A DNA stretch of 64,000 bases from Streptomyces sp. GESEQ-35 (GTDB taxonomy: Bacteria; Actinomycetota; Actinomycetes; Streptomycetales; Streptomycetaceae): positions 496,001-560,000 of the forward strand of contig NZ_JAFFSX010000001.1 of the NCBI RefSeq assembly GCF_017948485.1, given 5' to 3'. The notes under the pieces are model-generated. The model was given only the letters and a program-made list of their open reading frames with translations. It was not told the DNA's origin and did no database searches. The position numbers and the translations under genes were made by a program. Positions 11,801-19,871 of the stretch are shown in pieces (position 1 is the stretch's first letter; each line of letters begins with the position of its first letter).

Positions 11801-14176
11801 GATCACCGGGATCTCCGGTGTCTGCCACTCCACGTCGGCCAGTTCCGCGGCGAAGTCGGCCAGCATCGGCTCCATCCGCGCGGAGTGGAACGCGTGCGAG
11901 ACCACGAGGCGCTTCGTCTTGTGTCCCCGCTCCCGCAGTTGGTCGGCGGCCGCAAGGACCGCGTCCTCCTTGCCGGAGAGCACCACCGAGGAGGGGCCGT
12001 TGACCGCCGCGACCTCCACGCCCTCACCGAGCAGACCGGCGACCTCCGCCTCACTCGCGGCCACCGCGACCATCGCCCCGCCCTGCGGCAGAGCCTGCAT
12101 CAGCCGGCCACGGGCGGCGACCAGACGCGCCGCGTCCCGCAACGACAGCACGCCCGCCGCGTGCGCTGCGGCGACCTCGCCGATCGAGTGTCCGACGACC
12201 GCGTCCGGCCGTACGCCCCAGGACTCCACGAGCCGGAACAGGGCGCTCTCGACGGCGAACAGGCCCGCCTGGGTGAACACCGTCTGGTCCAGCAGTTCGG
12301 CGCTGCTCGCCACGCTACCCAGGATCACGTCCCGTACCGGGTGGTCGACCCACCCGGCGAGGCAGGCGTCCAACTGCTCGCACACCTCGTCGAGGGCCGT
12401 GGCGAAGACCGGGTGGCGGTCGTACAGTTCCCGGCCCATGCCGACGCGCTGCGAGCCCTGGCCCGGGAACACCCAGACGACCTTGCCCGGTCCGCCCGAG
12501 CCGGCCGCCCTGGCGGTCACGAGGCCGGCGGCGTGCTCGCCCCGGGCCAGCGCCCCGAGTCCGGCCAGGGCTTCCTGGTCCGAACCGGCCAGGATCACCG
12601 CGCGCTCGGGCAGCAGCGCCCGCTCCGCCAGCAGGGCCCCGGCCATTCCCGCCGGCGACACCTGATCGGCTTCCCGGACGAACGCCGCAAGCCGACCGGC
12701 CTGGCCCGCCAGGGAGCCCTCGCTCCGCGCCGACACCACCAGCGGCACCACACCACCGGGCGCCGCGTCCTCAACGGCCGGCTCCGGTTTCGCCGTCTCT
12801 TCGGGCGCCTCTTCCAGGATCAGGTGGGCGTTCGTCCCGCTGATGCCGAACGAGGACACTCCGGCGCGCCGCGGGTGACCGTTCTGCGGCCACTCCTTGG
12901 CCTCGGTCAGCAGCTCCACCGCGCCCGCGGACCAGTCGACCTCGGTCGTCGGCACCTGTGCGTGCAGCGTCGGGGGCAGCACTCGGTGCCGCAGCGCCTG
13001 CACCATCTTGATGACACTGGACACGCCCGCGGCGGCCTGGGTGTGTCCGATGTTCGACTTCAACGAGCCGAGCCACAGCGGCTTCTGAGGATCCCGGCCC
13101 TGTCCGTACGTGGCCAGCAGCGCCTGCGCCTCGATCGGGTCGCCCAGGGCCGTACCGGTCCCGTGGGCCTCCACCACGTCCACGTCCGCCGAGACCAGTC
13201 CGGCACCGGCCAGCGCCTTGCGGATCACCCGCTGCTGGGACGGACCGTTCGGAGCCGTCAGACCGTTGGAGGCGCCGTCCTGGTTGACGGCGCTGCCCCG
13301 TATGACCGCGAGGATCCGGTGCCCGCGCTCCCGTGCCTCCGAGAGCCGCTCCAGGACCACCACGCCCGCGCCCTCGGACAGGCCCATTCCGTCCGCGCCG
13401 TCCGCGAACGCCTTGCAGCGGCCGTCGCCGGCCATGCCCTGCTGCCGGGAGAACACCACGAAGGTGCCGGGTGTCGCCATCACCATCGAGCCGCCGGCCA
13501 GGGCCAGCGAGCAGTCGCCCTGCCGCAGGGCCTGCGCGGCCAGGTGGATGGCGACGAGGGACGACGAGCAGGCCGTGTCCACGGACACGGCAGGACCCTC
13601 GAAGCCGAAGACGTACGACACCCGGCCAGAGGCCACGCTCGATGCGACTCCGGTACCGGTGAAACTCTCCAGCTCCGGTGCGACCCCACCGGCACCGGAG
13701 CCGTAGCCCTGGCTGGACACCCCGGTGAACACGCCGACGTCGGTGCCCTTCAGCGAGACCGGGTCGATGCCCGCCCCCTCCAGCGCCTCCCACGACGACT
13801 CCAGGAGCAGCCGCTGCTGCGGGTCCATCGCCAGCGCCTCACGCGGCGAGATCCCGAAGAATCCGGCGTCGAAGAGGCCCGCCCCCTTCAGGAAGCCGCC
13901 CTGGTCGGTGTAGGAGGTGCCCGGGTTGTCGGGGTCCGGGTCGAACAGGCCCTCCAGCTCCCAGCCACGGTCGTCGGGGAACCCCGCAACGGCGTCCCGG
14001 CCGTCGCGGACCAGCTGCCACAGATCCTCGGGACCCGCCACACCGCCCGGCAGCCGGCATGCCATGCCCACGATCGCTATGGGCTCACCCGCATGCGACG
14101 AACCCTGTTTCTTCAGGTTGTGCAATTCGGTGGTGACGCGCTTGAGGTATTGGAGGAGTTTTTCGTCCGTGGCCAT
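3605..14176 (-). CDS. rifE: Type I polyketide synthase E, modules 9 and 10
   Basis: A 3523-residue PKS with two modules, each KS-AT-DH-KR-ACP. The start ATG at 14176 has GAGGA eight bases upstream. The N-terminus (MATDEKLLQYLKRV) is a short docking helix of the same YLKR type as PKS D. Module 9 has a malonyl-type AT and module 10 a methylmalonyl-type AT. After the last ACP the protein ends within a few dozen residues (AQPVAVSV), with neither TE nor docking helices, as expected for a subunit that hands its chain to the amide synthase encoded next. In rifamycin the corresponding subunit also carries an acetate-adding module 9 and a propionate-adding module 10. The symbol marks that correspondence, not a database match. 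Confidence 0.95.
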   Translation of the reverse strand: MATDEKLLQYLKRVTTELHNLKKQGSSHAGEPIAIVGMACRLPGGVAGPEDLWQLVRDGRDAVAGFPDDRGWELEGLFDPDPDNPGTSYTDQGGFLKGAGLFDAGFFGISPREALAMDPQQRLLLESSWEALEGAGIDPVSLKGTDVGVFTGVSSQGYGSGAGGVAPELESFTGTGVASSVASGRVSYVFGFEGPAVSVDTACSSSLVAIHLAAQALRQGDCSLALAGGSMVMATPGTFVVFSRQQGMAGDGRCKAFADGADGMGLSEGAGVVVLERLSEARERGHRILAVIRGSAVNQDGASNGLTAPNGPSQQRVIRKALAGAGLVSADVDVVEAHGTGTALGDPIEAQALLATYGQGRDPQKPLWLGSLKSNIGHTQAAAGVSSVIKMVQALRHRVLPPTLHAQVPTTEVDWSAGAVELLTEAKEWPQNGHPRRAGVSSFGISGTNAHLILEEAPEETAKPEPAVEDAAPGGVVPLVVSARSEGSLAGQAGRLAAFVREADQVSPAGMAGALLAERALLPERAVILAGSDQEALAGLGALARGEHAAGLVTARAAGSGGPGKVVWVFPGQGSQRVGMGRELYDRHPVFATALDEVCEQLDACLAGWVDHPVRDVILGSVASSAELLDQTVFTQAGLFAVESALFRLVESWGVRPDAVVGHSIGEVAAAHAAGVLSLRDAARLVAARGRLMQALPQGGAMVAVAASEAEVAGLLGEGVEVAAVNGPSSVVLSGKEDAVLAAADQLRERGHKTKRLVVSHAFHSARMEPMLADFAAELADVEWQTPEIPVISNVTGRLAAPDELTDPEYWAGHVRRPVRFAEGIAAAAEYGGTLFVELGPGAALTGLVEETTNTAGTEVTCVAALRDGRPEEQTLLAALAELFVRGVPVDWAGMLPAGATTARMDLPTYAFDHQHYWLRTAQAATDAASLGQSAADHPLLGAVVRLPQSDGLVFTSRLSLKSHPWLADHAVGGAVLVPGTGLVELAVRAGDEAGCGALEELVIEAPLIVPAHGAVRVQVAVGGPDGNGSRPVEIYSQREDAPGDEDAWNRHAAGTLAAAPPARPTGFDFAAWPPPGAQAVDVGDFYNDLSERGYGYGPAFQGLRAVWRRGEEVFAEAALPEEQRENADRFGIHPALLDAALHAGMFGAEADTGEDAGQPVLPFAWNGLVLHAAGAPALRIRLTSGGPGAVSLEAADETGGLVVTLDSLVSRPVSAEQLQTATDAEATDSLFQVDWTELPPAQAPAPAPSWAPVTTADEVESLAAGAQLPAVALLEAVGDSVLALTSRVLGVVQAWLAADGLDDSRLVVTTRGAVPAGDGAVTDPAGAAVWGLVRAAQAENPDRIVLIDADPAADDGAVPVLGAVLAGGEPQVAVRGTALSVPRLARATGQVPDVPGVFAPDGTVLVTGATGSLGGLVARHLVTGHGVRHLLLVSRRGPDAEGAQELVDALTELGAAVSVVACDVSDRDQAQALLESISDEHPLRGVVHTAGVLDDGVIGALTPERLAKVFAPKVDAVRHLDELTRGLHLDAFVVFSSASGVFGSAGQGNYAAANAFLDGLMAGRRAAGLPGLSLAWGLWEQNAGMTAHLRDADQARASRGGVLAITATEGLELLDAALVSGQSLLVPIKMDLRGARAGAAAGGAVPHLLRGLVPAGRQQARAAAGKEADLPRRLAGLAEPEQEALLLDLVRAQAAVVLGHSGPESVRPDSAFNEAGFDSLTSVELRNRLREATGLKLPATLIFDYPTPQALAGYLREEFGDTTAAGTFGATPAAVVDPDEPIAIVGMSCRLPGGVAGPEDLWRLIHEGREGMSAFPDDRGWDLEGLFDSDPDSAGTSYVAQGGFVRDAGLFDAGFFGISPREALAMDPQQRLLLETSWEAMESAGVDPTSLKGTDVGVFSGVSSQGYGAGVAAPELEGFASTGTASSVASGRISYVFGFEGPAVTVDTACSSSLVAMHLAAQALRQGECSMALAGGVTVMATPVSFVEFSRQRGLAGDGRCKAYADGADGTGWAEGVGLVVLERLSVARERGHKVLAVLRGSAVNQDGASNGLTAPNGPSQQRVIRKALANAGISPADVDIVEGHGTGTALGDPIEAQALLATYGRDREQPLWLGSLKSNIGHTQAAAGVASVIKMVQALRHGVMPPTLHVDAPSSQVDWSAGAVELLTEAREWPRGGHPRRAGVSSFGISGTNAHLILEEAPAQEAEQPPVSGGVVPLVVSARSAGSLAGQAGRLAAFIEEADRVSPADMAPALVSNRALLSERAVIVAGSDTEALAGLQALARGESPAGLVTGRVSGSGAPGKVVWVFPGQGSQWVGMGRELLDSSPVFAERIAECAAALEPFVDWSLVDVLRGDAELERVDVVQPASFAVMVGLAAVWSSVGVLPDAVLGHSQGEIAAACVSGALSLEDAARVVALRSQAIASQLAGRGGMASVALSEGEAVARLVPWADRVEVAAVNGPSSVVVAGDAEALDEALAALSNDGVRVRRVAVDYASHTRHVEDIRDTLADTLSGINAQAPLVPFYSTATGEWVDRAGVLDGGYWYRNLRGKVGFGPAVAELIRQDHRTFVEVSAHPVLVQPITEIVDDADAAVTGSLRREEGGLRRLLASMAELFVRGVPVDWTGVLPSGGTVDLPTYAFDHQHYWLHPAQTATDAASLGLAGTDHPLLGAVVELPQFDGLVFPSRLSLKSHPWLGDHRVGGVVLVAGTGLVELAVRAGDEAGCGVLEELVIEAPLVVPEHGGVQVQVAVGGPRENGSRTVEVYSRREDAAGRTGADAWTRHATGMLAPTTRAAGGFDFVAWPPPGAQPVDIGGGYDLLTEVGYGYGPAFQGVRALWRRGAELFAEVALPEEHRENADRFGIHPALLDAALHSPLLQIAAAPPADGDVEGGPGGPELRLPFAWNGLVLHAAGASALRVRIELPEGGDALSFQAADETGALVVTMDSLVSRVVSAEQLETASDTARTDSLFRVEWTELQPVQGAEPMPSWVPVATAEEVATLADDVESGADTPAVAVLEAIGGEGEEAALELTTRVLEVVQCWLDGPGLEDSQLAVVTRGAVPAGDGVVTDPAGAAVWGLVRAAQAENPDRIVLVDTDPASGEGPAAALGAVLASGEPQVAVRGTTLSVPRLTRATGQVADTSAVFGPEGTVLVSGAGSLGGLVARHLVTRHGVRHLLLASRRGPDAEGVRELVAELAEQGAAVSVVACDVSEREQVEALLASVADEHPLRGVVHTAGVTDDGVIGALTPERLARVFAPKVDAVRHLDALTRGLELDAFVVYSSVSAVFMGAGSGSYAAANAYLDGLMASRRAAGLPGLSLAWGLWDQTDGMAANTDDLTRSRMNRRGGLQSITPTEGMELFDAALGSGQAQLVPAKLDLQSLRAQAAGGGVPHMLRGLVRASRQLAHAASTGDQGQALSERLAGLPAAEQATALLDLVRAQVAAVLGHSATYRIDADQGLFEVGFDSLTSIELRNRLRDITQQKLPPNVVFDYPTAGLLAAHLHELLCGEQAAQPVAVSV
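4118..4422. repeat. KR tract shared by modules 10 and 5 (copy 1)
   Basis: About 305 bases of the module 10 KR match 31401-31705 in module 5 with only a few differences. The tract covers the catalytic SYAAANAYLDG region. Confidence 0.8.
8840..14176 (-). other. PKS module 9: KS-AT(malonyl)-DH-KR-ACP
   Basis: The KS has DTACSSS near 13570 and EAHGTGT. The AT carries GHSIGE (near 12190) and HAFH (near 11890), the malonyl-CoA signature. The DH has HxxxGxxxxP (near 11280) and [10 protein letters not shown]. The KR has TGATGSLG (near 9945), NYAAAN (near 9530) and an LDD motif, the B-type signature usually found where a DH then acts. The ACP has GFDSL (near 9027). A disubstituted double bond is the expected outcome. 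Confidence 0.88.
11275..11462. repeat. Post-AT linker tract shared by modules 9 and 7 (copy 1)
   Basis: About 188 bases encoding the AT-DH linker (from [10 protein letters not shown] to SHPWL) match 22539-22725 with a handful of mismatches; the encoded residues are essentially identical, although the ATs before them have different substrate motifs. Confidence 0.8.
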
Positions 14177-14226
14177 TCTTCAGTCCTCACGAGAATTTTG
14201 ATGAAGCCGGAGATCCTGAATCGGTC

Positions 14227-17200
14227 TCACACGAGCCCGAGTTCCTCATCGATGAAGTCGAGGACTTCGTCGGCCGAAGCGGATTCCAGCTTGTCCGCCA
14301 CCGTGGAAACGTCCGTCTGCTCGACCACTCCATTGCACCTGGCCACCAGGCCCTGAAGGCGCAGCGCGATACTGGATTTCATGGATTCGTCGAGGCTCAG
14401 TGCACCGAGGAGCGACTCGACGTCTTCGATCTTCGCGTTCACCCGGGACAGCACGTCGTCGCTGATACCGAGTTCGTCGCGCAGATAGCGGGTGAGTACG
14501 AGCGGGGTCGGCTGGTCGAAGACCAGCGTGGCGGGGAGTTTCAGACCGGTCGTCTCGCGCAGCCGGTTGCGCAGTTCCACCGAGGTGAGCGAGTCGAACC
14601 CGACGTCCTTGAACGCGCTCTCCGGCCGGACGCTCTCCGGCCCGCTGTGCCCGAGCACGACCGCGGCCTGAGCGCGCACCAGGTCGAGGAGCAGGGCTTC
14701 CTGCTCCGGCTCGGCGAGCCCGGACAGCCGGCTGAGCAGGTCGCTGTCCTTTCCGGCGGCCGCCCGAGCCTGCTGCCGTCCCGCCGGCACGAGACCGCGC
14801 AGCAGGTGCGGCACCGTGCCACCGGCCGCCGCACCGGCCCGCACACCTCGCAGGTCCAGCTTGACCGGCACGAGCAGCGACTCTCCGGATCCGATCGCGG
14901 CGTCGAAGAGCTCCATGCCTTCGGCGGGCATGAGCGCCACGACGCCGTCACGGCTCGTACGCCTGCTCATGCTCGCCTGGTCGTCGGCGCCCAGGTGGGT
15001 GGTCATGTTGGTGGCGTACGCCCACGTGCCCCAGGACAGCGAGAGGCCGGGCAGGCCCGCCGCGCGGCGGTGGCCCATCAGGCCGTCCAGGAAGGCGTTG
15101 GCCGCCCCGTATCCGCTGCTGCCGGCGCCGAGGAAGACGGACGAGGCGGAGGAGTAGACGATGAACGCGTCCAGGTCCAGGCCGCGCGTGAGGTCGTCGA
15201 GGTGTCGTACGGCATCCACCTTCGGCGCGAACACCCTCGCCAGGCGCTCCGGGGTCAGGGTCTGGACCAGCCCGGCCTCGAACACACCGGCCGTGTGCAC
15301 CAGTCCGCGCAGGGGGTGCTCGTCCGGCACCGAGGCGAGCAGGGCCTCGACCTGTTCTCGGTCGGAGACGTCACAGGCCACCACCGACACGGCCGCGCCC
15401 TGCTCGGTGAGTTCGGCGGCCAGTTCCTGCACGCCCTCGGCGTCCGGGCCGCGACGGCTGGCCAGCATGAGGTGGCGTACGCCGTGCCGGACGACGAGGT
15501 GCCGGGCGATGAGTTCGCCCAACGATCCGCCGCCCGAGACCAGGACGGTGCCCTCCGGTCCGAACACCGCGGGCACGTCCGGGAGTTGACCGTCGGCGGC
15601 GCGGGCGAGACGGGGTACGGAGAGGGCCGTCCCGCGCACCGCGATCTGCGGTTCGCCGGTGGCCAGCGCCGCACCCAGGACGGCACCCGGTCCATCACCG
15701 GAGGCCGGGTCGGTGTCGAGGAGGACGATCCGGTCCGGGTTCTCCGCCTGCGCGGCACGCACCAGACCCCACACCGCCGCCGCGGCCGGGTCCGACACCG
15801 TGCCGTCGCGGCCGGCGGCGACCGCGCCCCGGGTCGCCACGACCAGCCGCGACTCCTCGAGGCCGTCCGCTGTCAGCCACTGCTGCACCACGCCCAACAC
15901 CCGGGAGGTCAGGGCCAGTACGGCGTCCTCGCCCCGACCGCCGATCGCTTCCAGGAGCGCCGCTGCCGGAGCTTCGGCGCCCCCGGCCAGGGCCGTCACC
16001 TCCTCCGCGGTGGCCACCGCTACCCACGACGGTGCGGACTCCGCCCCCTGAACCGGGGGCAGTTCGGTCCAGTCCACCCGGAACAGCGAGTCGGCGGCCG
16101 CCGAGTCCGCCGCCGTCCGAAGCTGCTCGGCGGACACGGCCCGGGACACCAGCGAGTCCATCGTCACGACCAGGGCGCCGGTCTCGTCCGCCGCCTCCAC
16201 CGACAGCGCGTCCTGGCCGCTCGGCGCGACCCGCACCCGTAGCGCCGAAGCACCGGAGGCATGCAGCACCAGTCCGTTCCACGAGAACGCCAGCAGCGGC
16301 TGCCCTGCCCCCTCCTCCCCCTGCGTACCGGCCACGGCCCGGAACGTCCCGGTCTGGAGGGCCGCGTCCAGCAGAGCGGGGTGGATCCCGAACCTGTCGG
16401 CGTCCCCCCGCTGTTCCTCGGGCAGCGCGACCTCGGCGAACAGTTCCTCGCCGCGCCGCCACACCGCGCGCACGCCCTGGAAAGCGGGCCCGTAGCCGAC
16501 ACCGCGCTCGCGCAGTTCGTCGTAGAAGCCGGCGGCGTCCACCTCGACCTGCTGCGCACCCGGTGGCGGCCACGCGGCGAAGTCGAAGTCCGTCCCCCGG
16601 GTCGGGGCCGAGGCCGACAGCGTGCCGGTGGCGTGCCGCGTCCACGCTGCCCCGTCACCGGGAGCGTCCTCGCGCTGGGAGTAGACCTCCACCGTGCGCG
16701 AGCCGTTCTCGCCCGGTGCACCCACCGCGACCTGCATCCGCACCCCGCCGTGCTCAGGCACGATCAGCGGCGCCTCGATCACCAGCTCTTCCAACACGCC
16801 GCACCCGGCCTCGTCACCGGCCCGGACGGCCAGCTCGACGAGTCCCGTGCCGGGGAGGAGGGCCATGCCGCCGATCGCGTGATCGGCGAGCCAGGGGTGC
16901 GACTTCAGCGACAGGCGCGAGGTGAACAACAGCCCGTCGGAGTAGGGAAGTTGAACCATCGCGCCGAGTAGCGGGTGATCGGCCCCGGCGAGCCCGAGGG
17001 AGGTCGCATCGCCGCCGGTCTCAGTGGCCTGGAGCCAGTAGTGCTGGTGGTCGAAGGCGTACGTCGGCAGGTCCACGCATGCCTTCGTGGCCCCGGCGGG
17101 CAGCACCCCGGCCCAGTCCAGGGTGACGCCGCGGACGAACAACTCGGCCATCGAGGACAGGAGTCGGCGCAGGCCGCCTTCCTCTCGGCGCAGCGAACCG

Positions 17201-19770
17201 GTCACCACCGCGCCGGCACCGCTGTCGCTGTCGTCGACGATCTCCGTGATCGGCTGGACCAGCACCGGGTGGGCACTGACCTCGATGAAGACGCCGTGGC
17301 CCTGGCGGATCAACTCGGCGACCGCCGGCCCGAACCCGACCTGACCGCGCAGGTTGCGATACCAGTAGCCGCCGTCCAGAACTCCGGCGTCCTGCACCCA
17401 TTCGCCGGTGACGGTCGAGTAGAAGGGGAGCGTCGGGGCCTGGGCGTCGATGCCGGAGAGGGTGTCGGCGAGGGTGTCGCGGATGTCCTCCACGTGCCGG
17501 GTGTGGGAGGCGTAGTCCACCGCCACCCGCCGCACCCGGACACCATCAGACGAGAGTGCGGCGAGCACCTCGTCCAGGGCCTCGGCGTCACCGGCGATCA
17601 CCACCGAGGACGGGCCGTTCACCGCCGCGACCTCGACCCGGTCCGCCCACGGCACCAGCCGCGCGACCGCCTCGCTCTCGGTCAGGGCGACCGAGGCCAT
17701 ACCGCCACGTCCGGCCAGCTGCCCGGCGATCGCCTGGCTGCGCAACGCCACCACACGTGCCGCATCTTCGAGCGACAGCGCACCGGACACGCACGCGGCC
17801 GCTATCTCGCCCTGCGAGTGCCCCAGCACCGCGTCGGGCTCGACACCAACGGACGCCCAGACGGCGGCCAGGCCCACCATCACCGCAAAGCTGGCGGGCT
17901 GCACCACATCGACCCGCTCCAGCAGCTCCGGGCCTGCCTCGCCCCGCAGCACCTCGATGAGCGACCAGTCGATGAACGGCTCCAACGCCGCCGCACACTC
18001 CGCGATCCGCTCCGCAAACACCGGCGACGAATCCAACAACTCCCGGCCCATACCGGCCCATTGGGAACCCTGGCCCGGGAACACCCACACCACGCTGCCC
18101 GGCGCATCCGAGCCGCTGCCGGACACCAGGTTGGCGCCGCTCCCACCGCGCGCCAGCGCCTGCAACCCGGCGAGCGCCTCCTCGTTCGAATCGGCCACGA
18201 TCACCGCGCGCTCACTCAGCAGCGCCCGGCCGGACACCAGTGCCCCGGCCACGCCCGCCGGCGACACCCCGCCGGCGCCTTCGACGAACTCCGCGAGCCG
18301 CCCGGCCTGCCCCGCCAAGGAAGCGGCGTTCCCCGCCGACACCACCAGCGGCACCACACCGCCGGGCACCGCATCGTCCGAGACAGGCTCCTCGGGCGCC
18401 TCCTCCAGGATCACATGCGCATTCGTCCCACTGACGCCGAACGAGGACACCCCGGCCCGGCGCGGACGGCCATGCCCCGGCCACTCCCTGGCCTCGGTCA
18501 GCAGCTCCACCCCACCCGCGGACCAGTCCACCTCGGTCGTGGGCTTCTGCACGTGCAGTGTCGAGGGCATCAGGCCGTGCCGCAGTGCCTGCGCCATCTT
18601 GATCACACCGCCCACGCCCGCGGCGGCCTGGGTGTGCCCGATGTTCGACTTCAACGACCCCAGCCACAAAGGCTGTTCGCGGTCCCGGCCGTACGTCGCC
18701 AGCAGCGCCTGCGCCTCGATCGGATCGCCCAGCGCCGTTCCGGTCCCATGGGCCTCCACCACATCCACATCCGCCGGCGAAATCCCCGCGTTGGCCAACG
18801 CCTTGCGGATCACCCGCTGCTGCGAAGGACCGCTCGGAGCCGTCAGCCCGTTGGACGCGCCGTCCTGGTTCACCGCGCTGCCGCGTATCACCGCCAGGAC
18901 CTTGTGTCCGCGCTCCCGCGCCACCGACAGTCGCTCGAGGAGGACGACACCCACACCCTCGGCCAGGCCCATTCCGTCGGCACCGTCCGCGAACGCCTTG
19001 CAGCGGCCGTCGGCGGCCAGGCCGCGCTGGCGGGAGAACGCCACGAAGTTGCCCGGCGTCGACATCACCATCGCGCCGCCGGCGAGCGCCATCGAGCACT
19101 CGCCCTGCCGCAGCGCCTGCGCGGCCAGATGAATGGCGACGAGGGACGAGGAGCAGGCCGTGTCGAGGGACACCGCCGGGCCTTCGAGACCGAGGACGTA
19201 CGACACCCGGCCCGAGGCCACGCTCGACGACGCCCCCGTGCCCGCGAAGCCCTCCGTCTCCGGGGTCACCACACCGGCACCGGCACCGTAGCCCTGGCCG
19301 GACAGACCGGTGAACACACCGACGTCGGTGCCCTTCAGCGAGGCCGGGTCGATGCCCGCCCGCTCGACGACCTCCCAGGAGGTCTCCAGGAGCAGCCGCT
19401 GCTGCGGGTCCATCGCCAGCGCCTCACGCGGCGAGATACCGAAGAACCCCGCATCGAAGAGGCCCGCCCCCTGAAGGAAGCCGCCCTGGGTGACATACGA
19501 CGTGCCCGCCTGGTCGGGATCGGCGTCGAACAGACCCTCCAGATCCCAGCCCCGGTCCTCGGGGAAGTCCGAGACGGCGTCGCCGCCTTCGGCGACCAGC
19601 TTCCACAGCTCCCCGGGCGAGGACACTCCACCCGGGTATCGGCACGCCATCGAGACGACGGCGATCGGCTCGCGCGCCAGGTCCTGGACCTCGCGCAGCC
19701 GGTTGCGGGCATTGCGGGCGTCGGCGATGGCCCTCTTGAGGTAGTCGCGGAGTTGTGCCTCGTCAGCCAC
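14227..19770 (-). CDS. rifD: Type I polyketide synthase D, module 8
   Basis: A single-module PKS of 1847 residues: KS-AT-DH-KR-ACP. The start is GTG at 19770, with GGGG about 10 bases upstream. The N-terminal helix ([13 protein letters not shown]) is the same docking type as in PKS E. The C-terminus after the ACP forms predicted helices ([11 protein letters not shown], then an end in [14 protein letters not shown]), typical of class 1 C-terminal docking domains. AT motifs are GHSQGE (near 17810) and YASH (near 17510), so methylmalonyl. The DH motifs are intact (near 16890). The KR has SGGGSLG (near 15535), SGYGAAN (near 15105) and FEA where B-type enzymes have LDD. It corresponds in position and size to the single-module RifD. 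Confidence 0.94.
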   Translation of the reverse strand: MADEAQLRDYLKRAIADARNARNRLREVQDLAREPIAVVSMACRYPGGVSSPGELWKLVAEGGDAVSDFPEDRGWDLEGLFDADPDQAGTSYVTQGGFLQGAGLFDAGFFGISPREALAMDPQQRLLLETSWEVVERAGIDPASLKGTDVGVFTGLSGQGYGAGAGVVTPETEGFAGTGASSSVASGRVSYVLGLEGPAVSLDTACSSSLVAIHLAAQALRQGECSMALAGGAMVMSTPGNFVAFSRQRGLAADGRCKAFADGADGMGLAEGVGVVLLERLSVARERGHKVLAVIRGSAVNQDGASNGLTAPSGPSQQRVIRKALANAGISPADVDVVEAHGTGTALGDPIEAQALLATYGRDREQPLWLGSLKSNIGHTQAAAGVGGVIKMAQALRHGLMPSTLHVQKPTTEVDWSAGGVELLTEAREWPGHGRPRRAGVSSFGVSGTNAHVILEEAPEEPVSDDAVPGGVVPLVVSAGNAASLAGQAGRLAEFVEGAGGVSPAGVAGALVSGRALLSERAVIVADSNEEALAGLQALARGGSGANLVSGSGSDAPGSVVWVFPGQGSQWAGMGRELLDSSPVFAERIAECAAALEPFIDWSLIEVLRGEAGPELLERVDVVQPASFAVMVGLAAVWASVGVEPDAVLGHSQGEIAAACVSGALSLEDAARVVALRSQAIAGQLAGRGGMASVALTESEAVARLVPWADRVEVAAVNGPSSVVIAGDAEALDEVLAALSSDGVRVRRVAVDYASHTRHVEDIRDTLADTLSGIDAQAPTLPFYSTVTGEWVQDAGVLDGGYWYRNLRGQVGFGPAVAELIRQGHGVFIEVSAHPVLVQPITEIVDDSDSGAGAVVTGSLRREEGGLRRLLSSMAELFVRGVTLDWAGVLPAGATKACVDLPTYAFDHQHYWLQATETGGDATSLGLAGADHPLLGAMVQLPYSDGLLFTSRLSLKSHPWLADHAIGGMALLPGTGLVELAVRAGDEAGCGVLEELVIEAPLIVPEHGGVRMQVAVGAPGENGSRTVEVYSQREDAPGDGAAWTRHATGTLSASAPTRGTDFDFAAWPPPGAQQVEVDAAGFYDELRERGVGYGPAFQGVRAVWRRGEELFAEVALPEEQRGDADRFGIHPALLDAALQTGTFRAVAGTQGEEGAGQPLLAFSWNGLVLHASGASALRVRVAPSGQDALSVEAADETGALVVTMDSLVSRAVSAEQLRTAADSAAADSLFRVDWTELPPVQGAESAPSWVAVATAEEVTALAGGAEAPAAALLEAIGGRGEDAVLALTSRVLGVVQQWLTADGLEESRLVVATRGAVAAGRDGTVSDPAAAAVWGLVRAAQAENPDRIVLLDTDPASGDGPGAVLGAALATGEPQIAVRGTALSVPRLARAADGQLPDVPAVFGPEGTVLVSGGGSLGELIARHLVVRHGVRHLMLASRRGPDAEGVQELAAELTEQGAAVSVVACDVSDREQVEALLASVPDEHPLRGLVHTAGVFEAGLVQTLTPERLARVFAPKVDAVRHLDDLTRGLDLDAFIVYSSASSVFLGAGSSGYGAANAFLDGLMGHRRAAGLPGLSLSWGTWAYATNMTTHLGADDQASMSRRTSRDGVVALMPAEGMELFDAAIGSGESLLVPVKLDLRGVRAGAAAGGTVPHLLRGLVPAGRQQARAAAGKDSDLLSRLSGLAEPEQEALLLDLVRAQAAVVLGHSGPESVRPESAFKDVGFDSLTSVELRNRLRETTGLKLPATLVFDQPTPLVLTRYLRDELGISDDVLSRVNAKIEDVESLLGALSLDESMKSSIALRLQGLVARCNGVVEQTDVSTVADKLESASADEVLDFIDEELGLV

Positions 19771-19871
19771 TTGATTCAGCCCCTAGAAGTGGATGTGTGC
19801 GATTGCCGTGGGTGGGGTTCCGCTCCGTCTGCACGGGCCGGGCCCAGAGGCCCGACCCGTATGGGTGCGAC

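Noticed and set aside
19834..19859. GC-rich hairpin between PKS C and PKS D
   Set aside because: It has no T-rich tail on the transcribed strand and lies inside what should be one operon, so I do not call it a terminator.
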